Assembly: GCA_938084925.1 (NCBI GenBank)
Contig: CALKFY010000103.1
Coordinates: forward strand, 1 to 33,709
DNA length: 33,709 nucleotides
From: an uncultured Pseudomonadales bacterium
GTDB lineage: Bacteria > Pseudomonadota > Gammaproteobacteria > Pseudomonadales > Balneatricaceae
Direction of reading: 5' to 3'
This document shows, piece after piece, positions 23,742 through 33,193 of this stretch. Under the pieces are notes generated by a model that was not told where the DNA came from, ran no database searches, and was given only the letters and a program-made list of their open reading frames with translations. Both the position numbers and the translations under genes were made by a program. Each line of letters starts with the position of its first letter. Position 1 is the stretch's first letter.

Positions 23742-25346
23742 CTATGGGTTCTTGAACTCAGCCTTAGGACCCAAGTAATACCACCAGTTCAATACCAAAC
23801 AGATGGCGTAGAAGACGGCGAAACCATACAGAGCAGCCTCTGGAGTAGCAGCCTTAATCTCTTCACCAAGGATCTTAGGAATGATGAAGGCGCCGTAGGC
23901 AGCAACCGCGGAAGTCCAACCTAGAGCAGGACCAGCCTGTTCTTTAGGGAATACCATGGCAATGGTGCGGAAAGTAGAACCGTTACCTATACCAGTGGCT
24001 GCAAACAAGATCAGGAACAACACCATGAATGGAAAGAAGAATTGCTCTGGTGTAGCAGACTGATACGCCGCTTGTAGGAAGTAAGCTACGCCCAAGGCAC
24101 TACCAATCATCGCAATAGCAACCCAATGAGTTACACGTGCACCACCAATCTTATCGGCCATCCAGCCACCAAGTGGGCGGATAAAGGCACCGATGAAAGG
24201 TCCCATCCAAGCGTACATTAGCGCAGAAGGGCCGTTGGCATTAACCAAGTCGTGAGTCATCGCACCGTCAACCATTACGTGCTGGTAACCAAATACCACC
24301 TTAATGGAAAGACCGAAGGCAGCGGAGAAACCAATGAAGCTACCAAAAGTCATGGTGTAAATAATACTCATGATCCAAGTGTGCTTGTTGTCAAACAACT
24401 TGAACTGGCGTTGTAGGTTGCCCTTGATACTGCCAGGCACCTGCTTCATGAAGAACACAGTCAAGAAGATTACAGCTGCAATGACAGGCCATTTGGACCA
24501 TGCGGGTGCGCCCATACCAGTAGGTGCAGGTAAAATAACGTACAAACCCATGGCAGCAGTGATGAAACCAATTAGCAACAAACCAGAGATCTTACCCATG
24601 GCGCTCAAAGGAGAGCCAATGTCAGGGGATACTTCTTGCGTACGTATATTGTTCATACCAAACCAGCTAATGATAGCTAGCGGCACTAGGAACAATAACC
24701 ATACAAAACCGGCGTTGTGGATGTAGGTTTCAGATCCAGCGGGGATCTTGCCAATTAAAGTACCGGAAGTGTTTTCCAGAATCATTGGCTCACCACCAAA
24801 GATGCCAAAAGTCATCACTAGTGGAATTAGGATTTGCATGGTGGTAACACCAGCGTTACCCAAACCTGCGTTCAAACCCAAAGCCAAACCTTGCTGCTTC
24901 TTAGGGAAGAAGAAGCTGATGTTGGACATGGACGATGCGAAGTTACCGCCACCAATACCAGACAAGAAGGCTAGAATTTGGAACACCCACAGAGGCGTAT
25001 TCTTGTCTTGCAGAGCAAAACCAGCACCAATGGCCGGAATCATCAACAAGGCAGTAGTAAAGAAGATGGTGTTTCTACCACCCGCTAAGCGTATAAAGAA
25101 ACTACTCGGAATACGCAAGGTTGCACCGGTCAAACCGGCAATAGCAGCCAAGGTAAATAATTCTGCTTTTGCAAATGGGAAGCCTAGGTTAAGCATCTGT
25201 ACAGTAATGATGCCCCAGTACAACCACACGGCAAAGCCATTTAACAAGCTTGGAACAGAAATCCATAGGTTGCGACTGGCTACTCGCTTACCTTCCGATT
25301 CCCAGAACTGTTCGTCCTCCACGTCCCATTTTTTTAGGTCAGTCAT
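23742..25346 (-). CDS. narK2: Nitrate/nitrite antiporter, NarK2 type
   Basis: Inner-membrane MFS transporter of the nitrate/nitrite porter family, expected to exchange cytoplasmic nitrite for external nitrate. The 534-residue product has about 12 helices. It starts like E. coli NarK (EDEQFWESEGKRVASRNLWIS) and has both nitrate signature regions, GIGGGNFASSMSNISFFFPK and GLNAGLGNAGVTTMQ, and in the second half ATGIGNGSTFRTIAMVFPKE followed by GPALGWTSAVAAYGAF. It is longer than E. coli NarK, mainly through polar insertions around residues 190-250 and 355-375. GGAG precedes the ATG at 25346. It lies 91 bp after narK1 with no FNR or NarL site in the gap, so it should share the narK1 promoter. 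Confidence 0.94.
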   Translation of the reverse strand: MTDLKKWDVEDEQFWESEGKRVASRNLWISVPSLLNGFAVWLYWGIITVQMLNLGFPFAKAELFTLAAIAGLTGATLRIPSSFFIRLAGGRNTIFFTTALLMIPAIGAGFALQDKNTPLWVFQILAFLSGIGGGNFASSMSNISFFFPKKQQGLALGLNAGLGNAGVTTMQILIPLVMTFGIFGGEPMILENTSGTLIGKIPAGSETYIHNAGFVWLLFLVPLAIISWFGMNNIRTQEVSPDIGSPLSAMGKISGLLLIGFITAAMGLYVILPAPTGMGAPAWSKWPVIAAVIFLTVFFMKQVPGSIKGNLQRQFKLFDNKHTWIMSIIYTMTFGSFIGFSAAFGLSIKVVFGYQHVMVDGAMTHDLVNANGPSALMYAWMGPFIGAFIRPLGGWMADKIGGARVTHWVAIAMIGSALGVAYFLQAAYQSATPEQFFFPFMVLFLILFAATGIGNGSTFRTIAMVFPKEQAGPALGWTSAVAAYGAFIIPKILGEEIKAATPEAALYGFAVFYAICLVLNWWYYLGPKAEFKNP

Positions 25347-25365
25347 CGTTATTCTCCGACTCAGT

Positions 25366-25383
25366 GTGCTCTTTATTGAGCAC
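25366..25383 (-). other. Hairpin between narK1 and narK2
   Basis: GTGCTC (25366-25371) and GAGCAC (25378-25383) form a 6-bp stem with an AT-rich 6-nt loop, about 20 nt before the narK2 start. There is no T-run, so a processing or mRNA-stability role is more likely than termination. Confidence 0.45.
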
Positions 25384-25437
25384 GGCTACTTATACAATCT
25401 GTGGGCAATTCTTAGGCCGTATAGCGTCACCAAGTGA

Positions 25438-26754
25438 CTAGGTCTCAACATCCATAATGTCAGAATCGTCATGCAGAAAATTATGGCGAATCGCGGCCTG
25501 CAATCGGCTGCGCTTTTGCTCTTGACTAATGCCGTAGTACATCACGCACATACAGGCAACAGCCAAACCATAAAGCAACATAAAGCAGGCGCTACGCACG
25601 CCAATAAAATCGGCCATTAGGCCAAAACTGATCAGCAAACCAAAGCCGCCAATCGCGCCCAGCATGCCCACGGTGCCAGCGACAGTACCCATGCGATCTG
25701 GGTAATAGTCGTAAACCACACGTAACACACTGGCTTTTCCCAATCCCATCGCCACACCCATAACCATGATCAGTACAGTAAACAGCCAGAGTGGCATCGC
25801 TATATCAAAAGAGATATCTCCTTGCGTGCCATGGATGGTTAAGGATGTTGGTGGATAGGAAAGAAAAAATAAACACACTAGACTCACCCAGAATACGCCC
25901 CAGTTAACTTGCCTAGCACCAAAATGGTCAGCAAACCAGCCACCTAAAATGCGACTCAGTGCACCAGCCAAGGTGAAGATTAAAGTTAAAAAGGATGCGT
26001 CCTGAATATTCAGGTCGTAGTGATTCATGTAATAGCCTGGTAGCCATAGAGCTAAAGCAATATAGCCACCAAACATAAAGAAGTAATACAAACCAAAGCG
26101 CCATACGCGCGCATCGGCTAAAGGCTGTAGCTGACACTGCCAAGTCAATGGCTCAATACGAGTTGTGTTTTGGTCACCGCTAGGGCTTGTTAATATCCAA
26201 AACAACGCAGCTAGCACTAGCAAGGCTATGGCATAGATATCTGGCACCGCGCGCCAGCCGTAGGCCAATATGATCATGGGAACCACAAGGTTGGTTAGAG
26301 CAGCGCCAATGTTGCCAGCGCCAAAAATGCCTAAGTTCAAACCTTGATTATGATGATCAGAGCGGCTGGACACAAAGTAGACACCAACACTAAACATGCT
26401 ACCAGCGGCGCCAATGGCCAAGCCAAGCAGCAAATACTGCCAGAATTCTTGTGCGTAAGAGAAGAGTAGTAGTGGTACAGCAACGCCCACTAACAACCAC
26501 AACATGAGGTTGCGGCTTACCATTCGTTCGGCCAGCATACCCAACGGTAAACGCAGCAAAGCACCGGATAAAAGGGGGCTAGCTACCAACATACTAAACT
26601 GGGTGTCTGTGAGAACCAGTTCTTGCTGAATTTGTAAACCAATCACCGACACCATCGTCCAGGCGGCAAAACACCCGGCGAAAACCAAAGCCGCCATGGC
26701 AATTGCAGATGATTGTTGGTTAATTGCAGAATTCAAAATCGGGCTCAAATTCAC
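25438..26754 (-). CDS. narK1: Nitrate transporter, NarK1 type (nitrate/proton symporter)
   Basis: Inner-membrane MFS protein of the short NarK1 class, thought to import nitrate with protons and start nitrate respiration. About 12 helices are seen. The first begins MAALVFAGCFAAWTMVSVIG, followed by IQQELVLTDTQFSMLVASPLLSGALLRLPLGML, both typical of NarK1. LNLGIFGAGNIGAALTNLVVP and a late LGKASVLRVVYDYYPDRMG are the family motifs. The open frame continues up to an ATG at 26859, but that ATG lies upstream of the FNR box and -10 element, so the 35 extra residues cannot come from the predicted transcript. GTG 26754 is the first start after the predicted transcript start; TTG 26736 and ATG 26703 are alternatives, all with weak ribosome sites. 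Confidence 0.88.
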   Translation of the reverse strand: MNLSPILNSAINQQSSAIAMAALVFAGCFAAWTMVSVIGLQIQQELVLTDTQFSMLVASPLLSGALLRLPLGMLAERMVSRNLMLWLLVGVAVPLLLFSYAQEFWQYLLLGLAIGAAGSMFSVGVYFVSSRSDHHNQGLNLGIFGAGNIGAALTNLVVPMIILAYGWRAVPDIYAIALLVLAALFWILTSPSGDQNTTRIEPLTWQCQLQPLADARVWRFGLYYFFMFGGYIALALWLPGYYMNHYDLNIQDASFLTLIFTLAGALSRILGGWFADHFGARQVNWGVFWVSLVCLFFLSYPPTSLTIHGTQGDISFDIAMPLWLFTVLIMVMGVAMGLGKASVLRVVYDYYPDRMGTVAGTVGMLGAIGGFGLLISFGLMADFIGVRSACFMLLYGLAVACMCVMYYGISQEQKRSRLQAAIRHNFLHDDSDIMDVET

Positions 26755-26774
26755 AGTTATTAATGATGTGAGCC

Positions 26775-26816
26775 AAAATAATGCAGCTTGACCTAGCAAT
26801 ACTTGACCAAGGTCAA
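26775..26816 (-). promoter_or_regulatory. narK1 promoter: FNR/Anr-type box and -10 element
   Basis: TTGACCAAGGTCAA (26803-26816) is a symmetric FNR-type box with GAC/GTC half-sites. On the minus strand exactly 22 bp separate it from TATTTT (26780-26775), giving a class II arrangement with a predicted start near 26768. The identical 22-bp spacing at narG and the nrtP-like gene supports the call. Being a palindrome, the box could also act toward narX, but no good -10 is seen at the matching place on the plus strand. Confidence 0.85.
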
Positions 26817-26853
26817 TGGCAAGAGCATGGAAATTCCGCAATATATGCCCACC

Positions 26854-26869
26854 TACCACTTTGGTGGTA
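26854..26869 (-). promoter_or_regulatory. NarL 7-2-7 binding site between narK1 and narX
   Basis: TACCACT, two bases, then GGTGGTA (complement of TACCACC). The centre lies 52 bp from the centre of the FNR box, the same as at narG. It could serve narK1 and also feedback on narXL, whose start is 125 bp away. Confidence 0.82.
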
Positions 26870-26993
26870 CACCGGTTATACGCAATAACCCTTTGTTTTT
26901 TATTTGTTTTTTAGTATCTCTAGTAGTACCAAGCAAGGACATGACGACCTGTTGGCTATTTGTGAGTAGGCAAATCAAAAGGACTGACTAAAT

Positions 26994-28832
26994 ATGCCTT
27001 TGTTCAAAAAATCGATCATCGCCCGTATTGGCGCCGCCATGTTAGCGGTGAGCCTTATGGCTTTAGTGAGCATGGTCGGTTCGGTCCTTGTAGCCCAAAA
27101 TACCCAAGGTGATGCAGGTGCCATCAACTTAGCAGGCTCATTACGCATGATGTCCTATAAGTTAGTTGGCGACGCCAGTGACTATATCCATCAACCTAAT
27201 TTAACCAGCTACGAATTCTTACAAGCAGACCTAGCCGATTTTGAGCAACGCCTAAATAACCAAGTACTCGTAGCGGTAACACCAAAAGACGGAGACATCG
27301 GCTTATATAATCATTACCAACGCCTACAGGCTCAATGGCACACAGATATTAAGCCGCGTTTTCTGCAAGGTATTGAAGAGCAAGCAAGCACCGCGGATCT
27401 AACAGACATCATGACGCCCTTTGTTGGCAAAATTGATGCCATGGTAATGTTGTTAGAAAAAAGTACAGAATCCAAAATCAAACTCCTCTCCCTTGTACAA
27501 GGTGTAAGCTTGGTGATGACCATTATCATTATTCTGGTCGCCATGCTGGATATCAACAACAACGTAGTAAGACCCTTACGTCAGCTTGTAGGCTTAGCTA
27601 AACAAGCTAGTTCTGGCGACCTAAGTGGCCGTATCGATTATCAAAGCGACGATGAATTAGGCTTGTTAAGCAATACCTATAATCGCATGACGGAAGAACT
27701 GCAAAAAATTTACAGCGACTTAGAGAATCGTGTTGAGATAAAAACCGCGGAATTACAGAAAAGCAACGAAGCTTTGCAACTGCTCTATAACACTAACCGT
27801 AACCTTAACCGGCCAGAAGACATCTGTAATCGGTTTATGCCAATCATGCAGCAGTTAGAAACCATCTCACCGTTCGGTCCCATTAGCCTGACTCTAACGG
27901 ACCCGAATAAAGAAGCCTACCGAGAACTGTCAACAAACAGCCTAGATCGACCAAGCACATGCATGGACATGGACTGCAATCGCTGCCTAGTTACTAATAT
28001 AGATGAGCGCCCTCACCGCGCCATGGCGTTACCAATTCAAGTACAAGATGCTTACTTTGGTGAGATTAATGCGCAGTTTTTACCAGATCACCCACCTACC
28101 ACCGAAGAAATCAAACTAGTCAAAACCATTGCCGAGAACTTGGCGACATCTCTATCCCTAGAATTGAAAGCTAGCCAAGACCAGCATATGTCGCTTATTG
28201 AAGAGCGGTCGGTCATTGCCCGAGAGCTACATGATTCTCTCGCCCAGTCTTTGTCTTACCTCAAGATACAAGTTGCCCGAATCAGTATGCTACGTAAACA
28301 AGAAGCTGCGGGTAATCAAATAGATGACGTGGTAGTAGAACTCAAGGAAGGCCTGAACAATGCCTATCGCCAATTACGTGAGCTCCTATCTACCTTCCGC
28401 TTACAACTGGATACGCCAGGCCTTGTGCCTGCGCTAGAGGCCACCGTAGAAGAATTCTCCGAACGCTTAGGCTTTGCCATTGATTACCATTATCGTATTC
28501 ATCACATCAACCTCAGCGCCAACGAAGAGATACATTTATTACAAATAGTACGCGAAGCCTTGGCAAATATTGTCAAGCACGCCCAAGCGGATACAGCCAG
28601 TGTCTATATTGAAGCTGAGCAGAATAAAGTTTGCCTGTCCATCTGTGACAATGGTATAGGCCTACCAGCAGAACAAGATACCACCAACCACTATGGTTTG
28701 GTAATAATGCAAGACCGTGCCGCGACCTTAGGTGGCGAGTTAACGGTCAACAACCAACCGACTGGCGGCTTGCAAGTGCAGGTTACCTTTCAAACTAAAA
28801 GCACCATCAAGGAAGTAGAACATGCAGGATAA
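26994..28832 (+). CDS. narX: Nitrate/nitrite sensor histidine kinase NarX
   Basis: Inner-membrane kinase that senses periplasmic nitrate and phosphorylates NarL. The 612-residue product has helix 1 at about residues 12-35. Next comes the nitrate-binding P-box [19 protein letters not shown] (39-57), a helical periplasmic domain, helix 2 at about 163-185, a HAMP domain, and a GAF-like central part with a Cys cluster ([13 protein letters not shown]). The HisKA_3 H-box [17 protein letters not shown] carries His413, and an ATPase domain follows ([20 protein letters not shown]). AGGA lies upstream of the ATG at 26994. A hairpin GGTTAT/ATAACC (26874-26890) with a T-rich stretch after it lies in the leader region. 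It overlaps narL by 11 bp. Confidence 0.95.
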   Translation: MPLFKKSIIARIGAAMLAVSLMALVSMVGSVLVAQNTQGDAGAINLAGSLRMMSYKLVGDASDYIHQPNLTSYEFLQADLADFEQRLNNQVLVAVTPKDGDIGLYNHYQRLQAQWHTDIKPRFLQGIEEQASTADLTDIMTPFVGKIDAMVMLLEKSTESKIKLLSLVQGVSLVMTIIIILVAMLDINNNVVRPLRQLVGLAKQASSGDLSGRIDYQSDDELGLLSNTYNRMTEELQKIYSDLENRVEIKTAELQKSNEALQLLYNTNRNLNRPEDICNRFMPIMQQLETISPFGPISLTLTDPNKEAYRELSTNSLDRPSTCMDMDCNRCLVTNIDERPHRAMALPIQVQDAYFGEINAQFLPDHPPTTEEIKLVKTIAENLATSLSLELKASQDQHMSLIEERSVIARELHDSLAQSLSYLKIQVARISMLRKQEAAGNQIDDVVVELKEGLNNAYRQLRELLSTFRLQLDTPGLVPALEATVEEFSERLGFAIDYHYRIHHINLSANEEIHLLQIVREALANIVKHAQADTASVYIEAEQNKVCLSICDNGIGLPAEQDTTNHYGLVIMQDRAATLGGELTVNNQPTGGLQVQVTFQTKSTIKEVEHAG

Positions 28833-29469
28833 CAGTGCCAGCATTTTATTGATTGACGACCACCCTTTGCTGCGTAAAGGTGTGAAACAACTCATCGAGA
28901 TGAACCCCAACATGAAGGTGGTGGCCGAAGCGTGTAACGCTATCGACGGCGTCAAACAAGCCGTGGAGCACGAGCCTGACCTGATTTTGTTGGATCTGAA
29001 CATGCCGGAGATTAACGGCATCGAAACCCTCAAGATGCTGCGCGAAGAGGAAGTCAGCTCTCGCATCATCGTCTTTACCGTATCCGACAACGAAGAAGAC
29101 GTGGTCGCGGCCCTTAAGGCTGGTGCCGATGGCTATCTGCTAAAAGACATGGAGCCAGAAGACCTGTTAACCAGCTTAGAACAAGCCGCTAGCGGCACTC
29201 TAGTTATCAGCCCACGCCTCACTACCCTACTTGCGCAAGCACTGCAATCTAACAAGCGTTCAGATAAAGTGGACACCAGCAGTCTGACCCCACGCGAAAA
29301 ACAGATCATCAAGCTTATTGCCAACGGTATGGCCAATAAGGTAATCGCTCGCAAGCTGAATATCACTGAGGGTACCGTGAAGGTTCACGTTAAACATTTA
29401 CTGAAAAAACTGCGCCTACGCTCGCGAGTCGAAGTAGCCGTGTGGGCCGTGCAAGAAGGTTTGAACTAA
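28822..29469 (+). CDS. narL: Nitrate/nitrite response regulator NarL
   Basis: DNA-binding regulator phosphorylated by NarX, expected to activate the three nar promoters of this window through their inverted heptamers. The 215-residue product has a receiver domain (residues 7-125; IDDHP acidic pair, phospho-acceptor Asp58 in [13 protein letters not shown], Lys in [13 protein letters not shown]) and a LuxR-type helix-turn-helix (about 151-212: [21 protein letters not shown] then [21 protein letters not shown]). AGGAAG precedes the ATG at 28822 and the gene overlaps narX by 11 bp, so the pair is translationally coupled. No clear terminator follows, although the next gene has its own promoter. 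Confidence 0.95.
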   Translation: MQDNSASILLIDDHPLLRKGVKQLIEMNPNMKVVAEACNAIDGVKQAVEHEPDLILLDLNMPEINGIETLKMLREEEVSSRIIVFTVSDNEEDVVAALKAGADGYLLKDMEPEDLLTSLEQAASGTLVISPRLTTLLAQALQSNKRSDKVDTSSLTPREKQIIKLIANGMANKVIARKLNITEGTVKVHVKHLLKKLRLRSRVEVAVWAVQEGLN

Positions 29470-29578
29470 AACAGCATTTATACCCCCAATAAATCGCCCC
29501 TAAGGCCAGCACTTGGCATGGTCTTTATATTTTCCTATTTTTTTATACTTTTCATGTAGTTACATTCGATAAGACATA

Positions 29579-29594
29579 TACCTAATTGGTGGTA
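29579..29594 (+). promoter_or_regulatory. NarL 7-2-7 binding site upstream of the NrtP-like transporter gene
   Basis: TACCTAA, two bases, then GGTGGTA (complement of TACCACC). The left heptamer is weaker, ending in A. The site is 36 bp upstream of the FNR box; the gap is 37 bp at narG and narK1. Confidence 0.75.
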
Positions 29595-29630
29595 TAAAAG
29601 CCAAAGTTTGCAATTTGTTCGCCCTAGATT

Positions 29631-29672
29631 TTGATGTAGATCAAGCCTTAGACGTAAGTATAGGATTATTTT
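29631..29672 (+). promoter_or_regulatory. FNR/Anr box and -10 element of the NrtP-like transporter gene
   Basis: TTGATGTAGATCAA (29631-29644) is a perfect FNR consensus match. After exactly 22 bp follows TATTTT (29667-29672), the same -10 hexamer as at narK1. The predicted start is near 29679, giving a 43-nt leader before the ATG at 29722. Confidence 0.9.
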
Positions 29673-29721
29673 GGCGACAGCATTAAATAAGTATGCATTT
29701 GCACTAAACGGAGTAATGACC

Positions 29722-31194
29722 ATGAGTACCGATCGATTACGCTTGCTAAATTTTGGCGACCCCAAAATCAAAACCTTGCATATCACTTGGTTTGCCTTTT
29801 TCCTAACCTTTGTGGTGTGGTTCAGTCACGCCCCCATGATGGCTATCATTAAAGAAGCGTTTGACTTAACCACCCCGCAAGTTAAAGCCCTTCTAATTCT
29901 AAACGTGGCCTTGACCATACCATCGCGTATCGTCATTGGCACTTTAGTAGACAAGTACGGTCCTCGCTCCGTATACAGCGCCCTACTGATGATAGGCGGC
30001 CTCATTGCCGTCGGCTTCGCTTCGGCACAAACCTATGAACAACTCGCCATCATGCGCTTCTTAAGCGGTTTTATCGGTGCAGGTTTCGTTATCGGCATCC
30101 GCATGGTGTCTGAATGGTTCCCAGCAAAACAGGTGGGTGTAGCCGAAGGCATCTACGGCGGTTGGGGTAACTTTGGTTCTGCCGCTGCCGCCATGTCTCT
30201 ACCAACCCTTGCTTTAATCTTTGGTGGTGATGATGGCTGGCGTTATGCCATCGGCTCCATGGGTGTTATTGCCTTCTTGTACGGTATCTTCTACCGTCGT
30301 GTAGCCAAGGATACACCAAAGGGTTCTACCTACTTCAAGCCAAAAAAGCACGGTGGTTTAGAAATCACCAGCAAGAGCGACTTCTACTTCTACCTAGCCA
30401 TGAACGTACCAATGTACTTAGCACTAGCGGTATTAACTTGGAAGCTGAGCCCACTTAACTTGGGTCTACTTAACGACGTTGCTACCAACGGTATTTACCT
30501 AACTTTGATTGTGCTGTTTATCGTCCAAGTACGTGCTATCTACAACGTTAACAAAGAAAACCTAGCCAACGGTGTACCCGAGATCCAGCGCTACAAGTTC
30601 AAACAGGTTGCGGTACTTGATGTGGCTTACTTTGTAACCTTTGGTTCTGAGCTCGCCGTGGTATCCATGTTACCGTTGTTCTTCTTAGACACCTTTGAAG
30701 GTCTAAGCGCCGTACAAGCAGGTCTATTAGCTTCTGGTTTCGCCTTTATGAACCTTGTAGCCCGTCCTACTGGCGGTCACCTTAGTGACACCATCGGTCG
30801 TCGCAAGACCTTGTCTGTGCTCATTGCAGGCCTAGCCGTAGGTTACTTTGTACTAAGTCAGATCGACTCTGGCTGGTGGATCCCTCTAGCGGTTATCGCC
30901 ACCATGGCTTGCTCCTTCTTCGTACAAGCCGGTGAAGGCGCAGTATTCGCCATCGTACCACTAGTACAACGTCGCATGACCGGCCAGATCGCCGGCATGG
31001 CAGGTGCCTACGGTAACGTTGGTGCGGTAATCTACCTGACTGTATTGTCCTTCGTAGACTACTCTACCTTCTTCATGGTTATCGGTGCTTCTGCAGCGTT
31101 TGTGTTCTTCCTTGTACAATTCATGGATGAGCCTAGTGGCCAGATGGCTGAAGTGCTACCTGACGGCACTGTACAACTGATTGATGTTGACTAA
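29722..31194 (+). CDS. NrtP/NasA-like MFS nitrate/nitrite transporter
   Basis: A 490-residue, 12-helix inner-membrane transporter of the nitrate/nitrite porter family, closest in pattern to cyanobacterial NrtP and Pseudomonas NasA rather than to NarK1 or NarK2. Motifs: [20 protein letters not shown] in helix 1, [38 protein letters not shown] then [19 protein letters not shown], and in the second half [21 protein letters not shown]. The open frame extends to a TTG at 29671, but that codon lies inside the -10 hexamer. The ATG at 29722 has GGAG at 8 nt and starts [17 protein letters not shown], so it is chosen. The FNR/NarL promoter implies use in anaerobic nitrate respiration although relatives serve assimilation. 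Confidence 0.92.
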   Translation: MSTDRLRLLNFGDPKIKTLHITWFAFFLTFVVWFSHAPMMAIIKEAFDLTTPQVKALLILNVALTIPSRIVIGTLVDKYGPRSVYSALLMIGGLIAVGFASAQTYEQLAIMRFLSGFIGAGFVIGIRMVSEWFPAKQVGVAEGIYGGWGNFGSAAAAMSLPTLALIFGGDDGWRYAIGSMGVIAFLYGIFYRRVAKDTPKGSTYFKPKKHGGLEITSKSDFYFYLAMNVPMYLALAVLTWKLSPLNLGLLNDVATNGIYLTLIVLFIVQVRAIYNVNKENLANGVPEIQRYKFKQVAVLDVAYFVTFGSELAVVSMLPLFFLDTFEGLSAVQAGLLASGFAFMNLVARPTGGHLSDTIGRRKTLSVLIAGLAVGYFVLSQIDSGWWIPLAVIATMACSFFVQAGEGAVFAIVPLVQRRMTGQIAGMAGAYGNVGAVIYLTVLSFVDYSTFFMVIGASAAFVFFLVQFMDEPSGQMAEVLPDGTVQLIDVD

Positions 31195-31218
31195 CCTGAG
31201 GATTAGCTAGCAACATAT

Positions 31219-31249
31219 AAGCTCCTCGTTACCTAGCGAGGAGCTTTTT
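31219..31249 (+). terminator. Intrinsic terminator after the NrtP-like transporter gene
   Basis: AAGCTCCTCG (31219-31228) and CGAGGAGCTT (31237-31246) form a perfect 10-bp stem with an 8-nt loop, followed by further T. It lies between the transporter gene and the phosphatase-kinase gene, so expression of the latter depends on readthrough or on a promoter not identified. Confidence 0.9.
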
Positions 31250-31285
31250 GCCGTTCTGAAGAGGGTTAAAAGAGGAATAACCAAT

Positions 31286-33013
31286 ATGCCAACGCATCTG
31301 CAAAGTGAAATTAAGCTCAGCCAAGGTCGTCAAAGCCTAACTGGACGCAAGGCACGCAATGAAGACTGCTTGGGCTTTTGTTTTCCGAAAGGCAACCTGC
31401 TCACTACCAAAGGTGCCTGTGCCATCATCGCCGACGGTGTAAGCAGCGCCGAAGCAGGTGGTGAAGCTGCCGAGCTTTGCGTTACTGAGTTTATTAACGA
31501 TTACTTTGATACTCCGGATATCTGGACCGTTAAAAAATCCGCCCAAAAAGTACTCACCGCAATCAACCGTTCGCTCTATTCTCGCAGCCATGAGTATCTA
31601 GAATCTCGCGGTTGGCTTTGCACTCTTTCGGTATTAATTATTAAGTCTCACACGGCCCATATTTTCCATGTTGGCGATAGCCGTATTTATCGCATTCGCG
31701 GTGAACATATGGAATGTTTGACGACCGATCATGTGGCCCCCCTATCCAAATCGAATAGTTGCTTAGCCAGAGCTATGGGCATGGATACACGGGTGGACCT
31801 AGATTACCGATCCCTAGCTCTGGATGAAGGTGATTTGTTTATGCTATCTACGGACGGTGTTCACGATACCCTTAGCCCCCAAGAAATCATGGCCATCATC
31901 AATCAACATGATGACCTCAATGATGCTAGCGAAGCCCTCACTGAAGCCGCCTATGCTATGGGTAGCACGGATAATCTAAGTTGCCAGCTAGTCAGGGTCG
32001 AGGAGCTTGTAGCCGATCATATTGATGACCTAACAGATCGTCTCACTGACCTACCCTTTCCTCCTGACCTTAGCCCAGGTATGACCATGGATGGCTATGA
32101 AATCCTCGAAGAAATCTATGCTAGTAGTCGTAGCCAGCTGTATCTTGTCCGCGATACCGAAACAAACCAAGAATGGGTAATGAAAACCCCTTCTCCTAAC
32201 TACGCTGACGACCCGAGTTATATCGAACGTTTTATCATGGAAGAATGGGTTGGGTCACGCATCGAAAGCCCCCATGTAGTAAAAATGGCTGATACAAGTC
32301 GGCCAAAGAATTTCCTCTACTACATTATGGAAAAGGTCGAAGGTATCAACCTAGAAAAGTGGATAGAAAACAACCCCTTCCCGCGCCCAGCTCAAGCCAT
32401 TAGCATTGTTAAGCAGATCACCAAAGGTTTAAAAGCCTTCCATAAGCGAGAAACATTGCATCAGGATTTAAAGCCAGGCAACATCATCATTGGTCCCGAT
32501 TTACACGTAACCTTAGTCGATTTTGGTTCGGTTTACGTAGCCGGTGTAGACGAAATATTTGTGCCCTTGGAGCGTGACCGCATCCTAGGTACCGTCCACT
32601 ACGCCGATCCCTTGCTACGCCTAGGCCACAATACGGGCATTCAAGGTGACCTTTATTCGTTGGCCAGTATTACCTACGAAATATTTACCAACCACCTGCC
32701 CTACGGCAAAGCTCTAGAGTCTTGTGATACACCAACACAGCTCAACAAACTGCGTTATATACCTGCTGACCGTTATAATCCAATTGTACCCATCTGGTTC
32801 GACCGCGCCCTACGCAAAGGTTTATCACCTGAGTTAGAGCAACGTTACAAAACACTAGATGAGTTTCTACAAGATCTCACCCAGCCTAATCCAGACTTTG
32901 TGCATGATAGAGAAGTGCAACAGCAGTCCAACAAGATCATCTTTTGGCAAGTTATGTCGCTAGTTTGGTTCATTATTACCATGTTCTTAATTGGTGCTTT
33001 GTGGTTAAAATAG
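31286..33013 (+). CDS. Bifunctional PP2C protein phosphatase / Ser-Thr protein kinase with C-terminal membrane anchor
   Basis: A 575-residue fusion. Residues 1-235 are a PP2C phosphatase: RKARNEDCLGF, CAIIADGVSSAEAGGEAAE, FHVGDSRIYRIR, MLSTDGVHDTL and STDNLSCQLV supply the metal-binding acids. Residues 265-535 are a protein kinase: the ATP-binding Lys in EWVMKTPSP, catalytic loop LHQDLKPGNIIIG (Asp394), DFG at 412-414. The glycine-rich loop is degenerate and the loop reads HQD, not HRD. A single helix at 549-571 anchors the C-terminus. AGAGGA precedes the ATG at 31286. In Pseudomonas aeruginosa a similar fusion gene lies next to nasA, so the pairing with an NrtP-type transporter is conserved; its target is unknown. 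A role in controlling nitrate transport or reduction is inferred. Confidence 0.9.
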   Translation: MPTHLQSEIKLSQGRQSLTGRKARNEDCLGFCFPKGNLLTTKGACAIIADGVSSAEAGGEAAELCVTEFINDYFDTPDIWTVKKSAQKVLTAINRSLYSRSHEYLESRGWLCTLSVLIIKSHTAHIFHVGDSRIYRIRGEHMECLTTDHVAPLSKSNSCLARAMGMDTRVDLDYRSLALDEGDLFMLSTDGVHDTLSPQEIMAIINQHDDLNDASEALTEAAYAMGSTDNLSCQLVRVEELVADHIDDLTDRLTDLPFPPDLSPGMTMDGYEILEEIYASSRSQLYLVRDTETNQEWVMKTPSPNYADDPSYIERFIMEEWVGSRIESPHVVKMADTSRPKNFLYYIMEKVEGINLEKWIENNPFPRPAQAISIVKQITKGLKAFHKRETLHQDLKPGNIIIGPDLHVTLVDFGSVYVAGVDEIFVPLERDRILGTVHYADPLLRLGHNTGIQGDLYSLASITYEIFTNHLPYGKALESCDTPTQLNKLRYIPADRYNPIVPIWFDRALRKGLSPELEQRYKTLDEFLQDLTQPNPDFVHDREVQQQSNKIIFWQVMSLVWFIITMFLIGALWLK

Positions 33014-33032
33014 CGCAATATTAGCAGCGGCA

Positions 33033-33108
33033 TGTAGATCGGGTTTTAAGCCGACGTATCAGACCAGTATGCCCTACGTAATGTTTTGGGTATAAAGCCC
33101 TACCTACA
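33033..33108. repeat. Decayed REP-like palindromic element
   Basis: From TGTAG at 33033 the sequence follows the reverse complement of the 15269-15316 element with several changes: TGTAGATCGGG, then AAGCCGAC and TATCAGACC. A second imperfect inverted unit follows to CCTACA at 33108 (GGGTATAAAGCCC core). It fills much of the gap between the phosphatase-kinase gene and the next gene. Confidence 0.6.
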
Positions 33109-33153
33109 CACCATCGAGACAGCTAATCGAAATCAATTTTTTACTTGAAAGGC

Positions 33154-33182
33154 TTGGCATCAACAAAAAGTCTTGCTATGAT
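33154..33182 (+). promoter_or_regulatory. Sigma70-type promoter for the monooxygenase gene
   Basis: TTGGCA (33154-33159), 17 bp, TATGAT (33177-33182): each hexamer matches the consensus at 5 of 6 positions, with ideal spacing. The predicted start is near 33189, about 56 nt before the ATG at 33245. Confidence 0.75.
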
Positions 33183-33193
33183 AATCGGGTAAC

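Noticed and set aside
26874-26912. Hairpin and T-rich stretch before narX as a terminator
   Set aside because: The stem has only 6 bp with low GC and the T-run is interrupted; mentioned under narX but not called.
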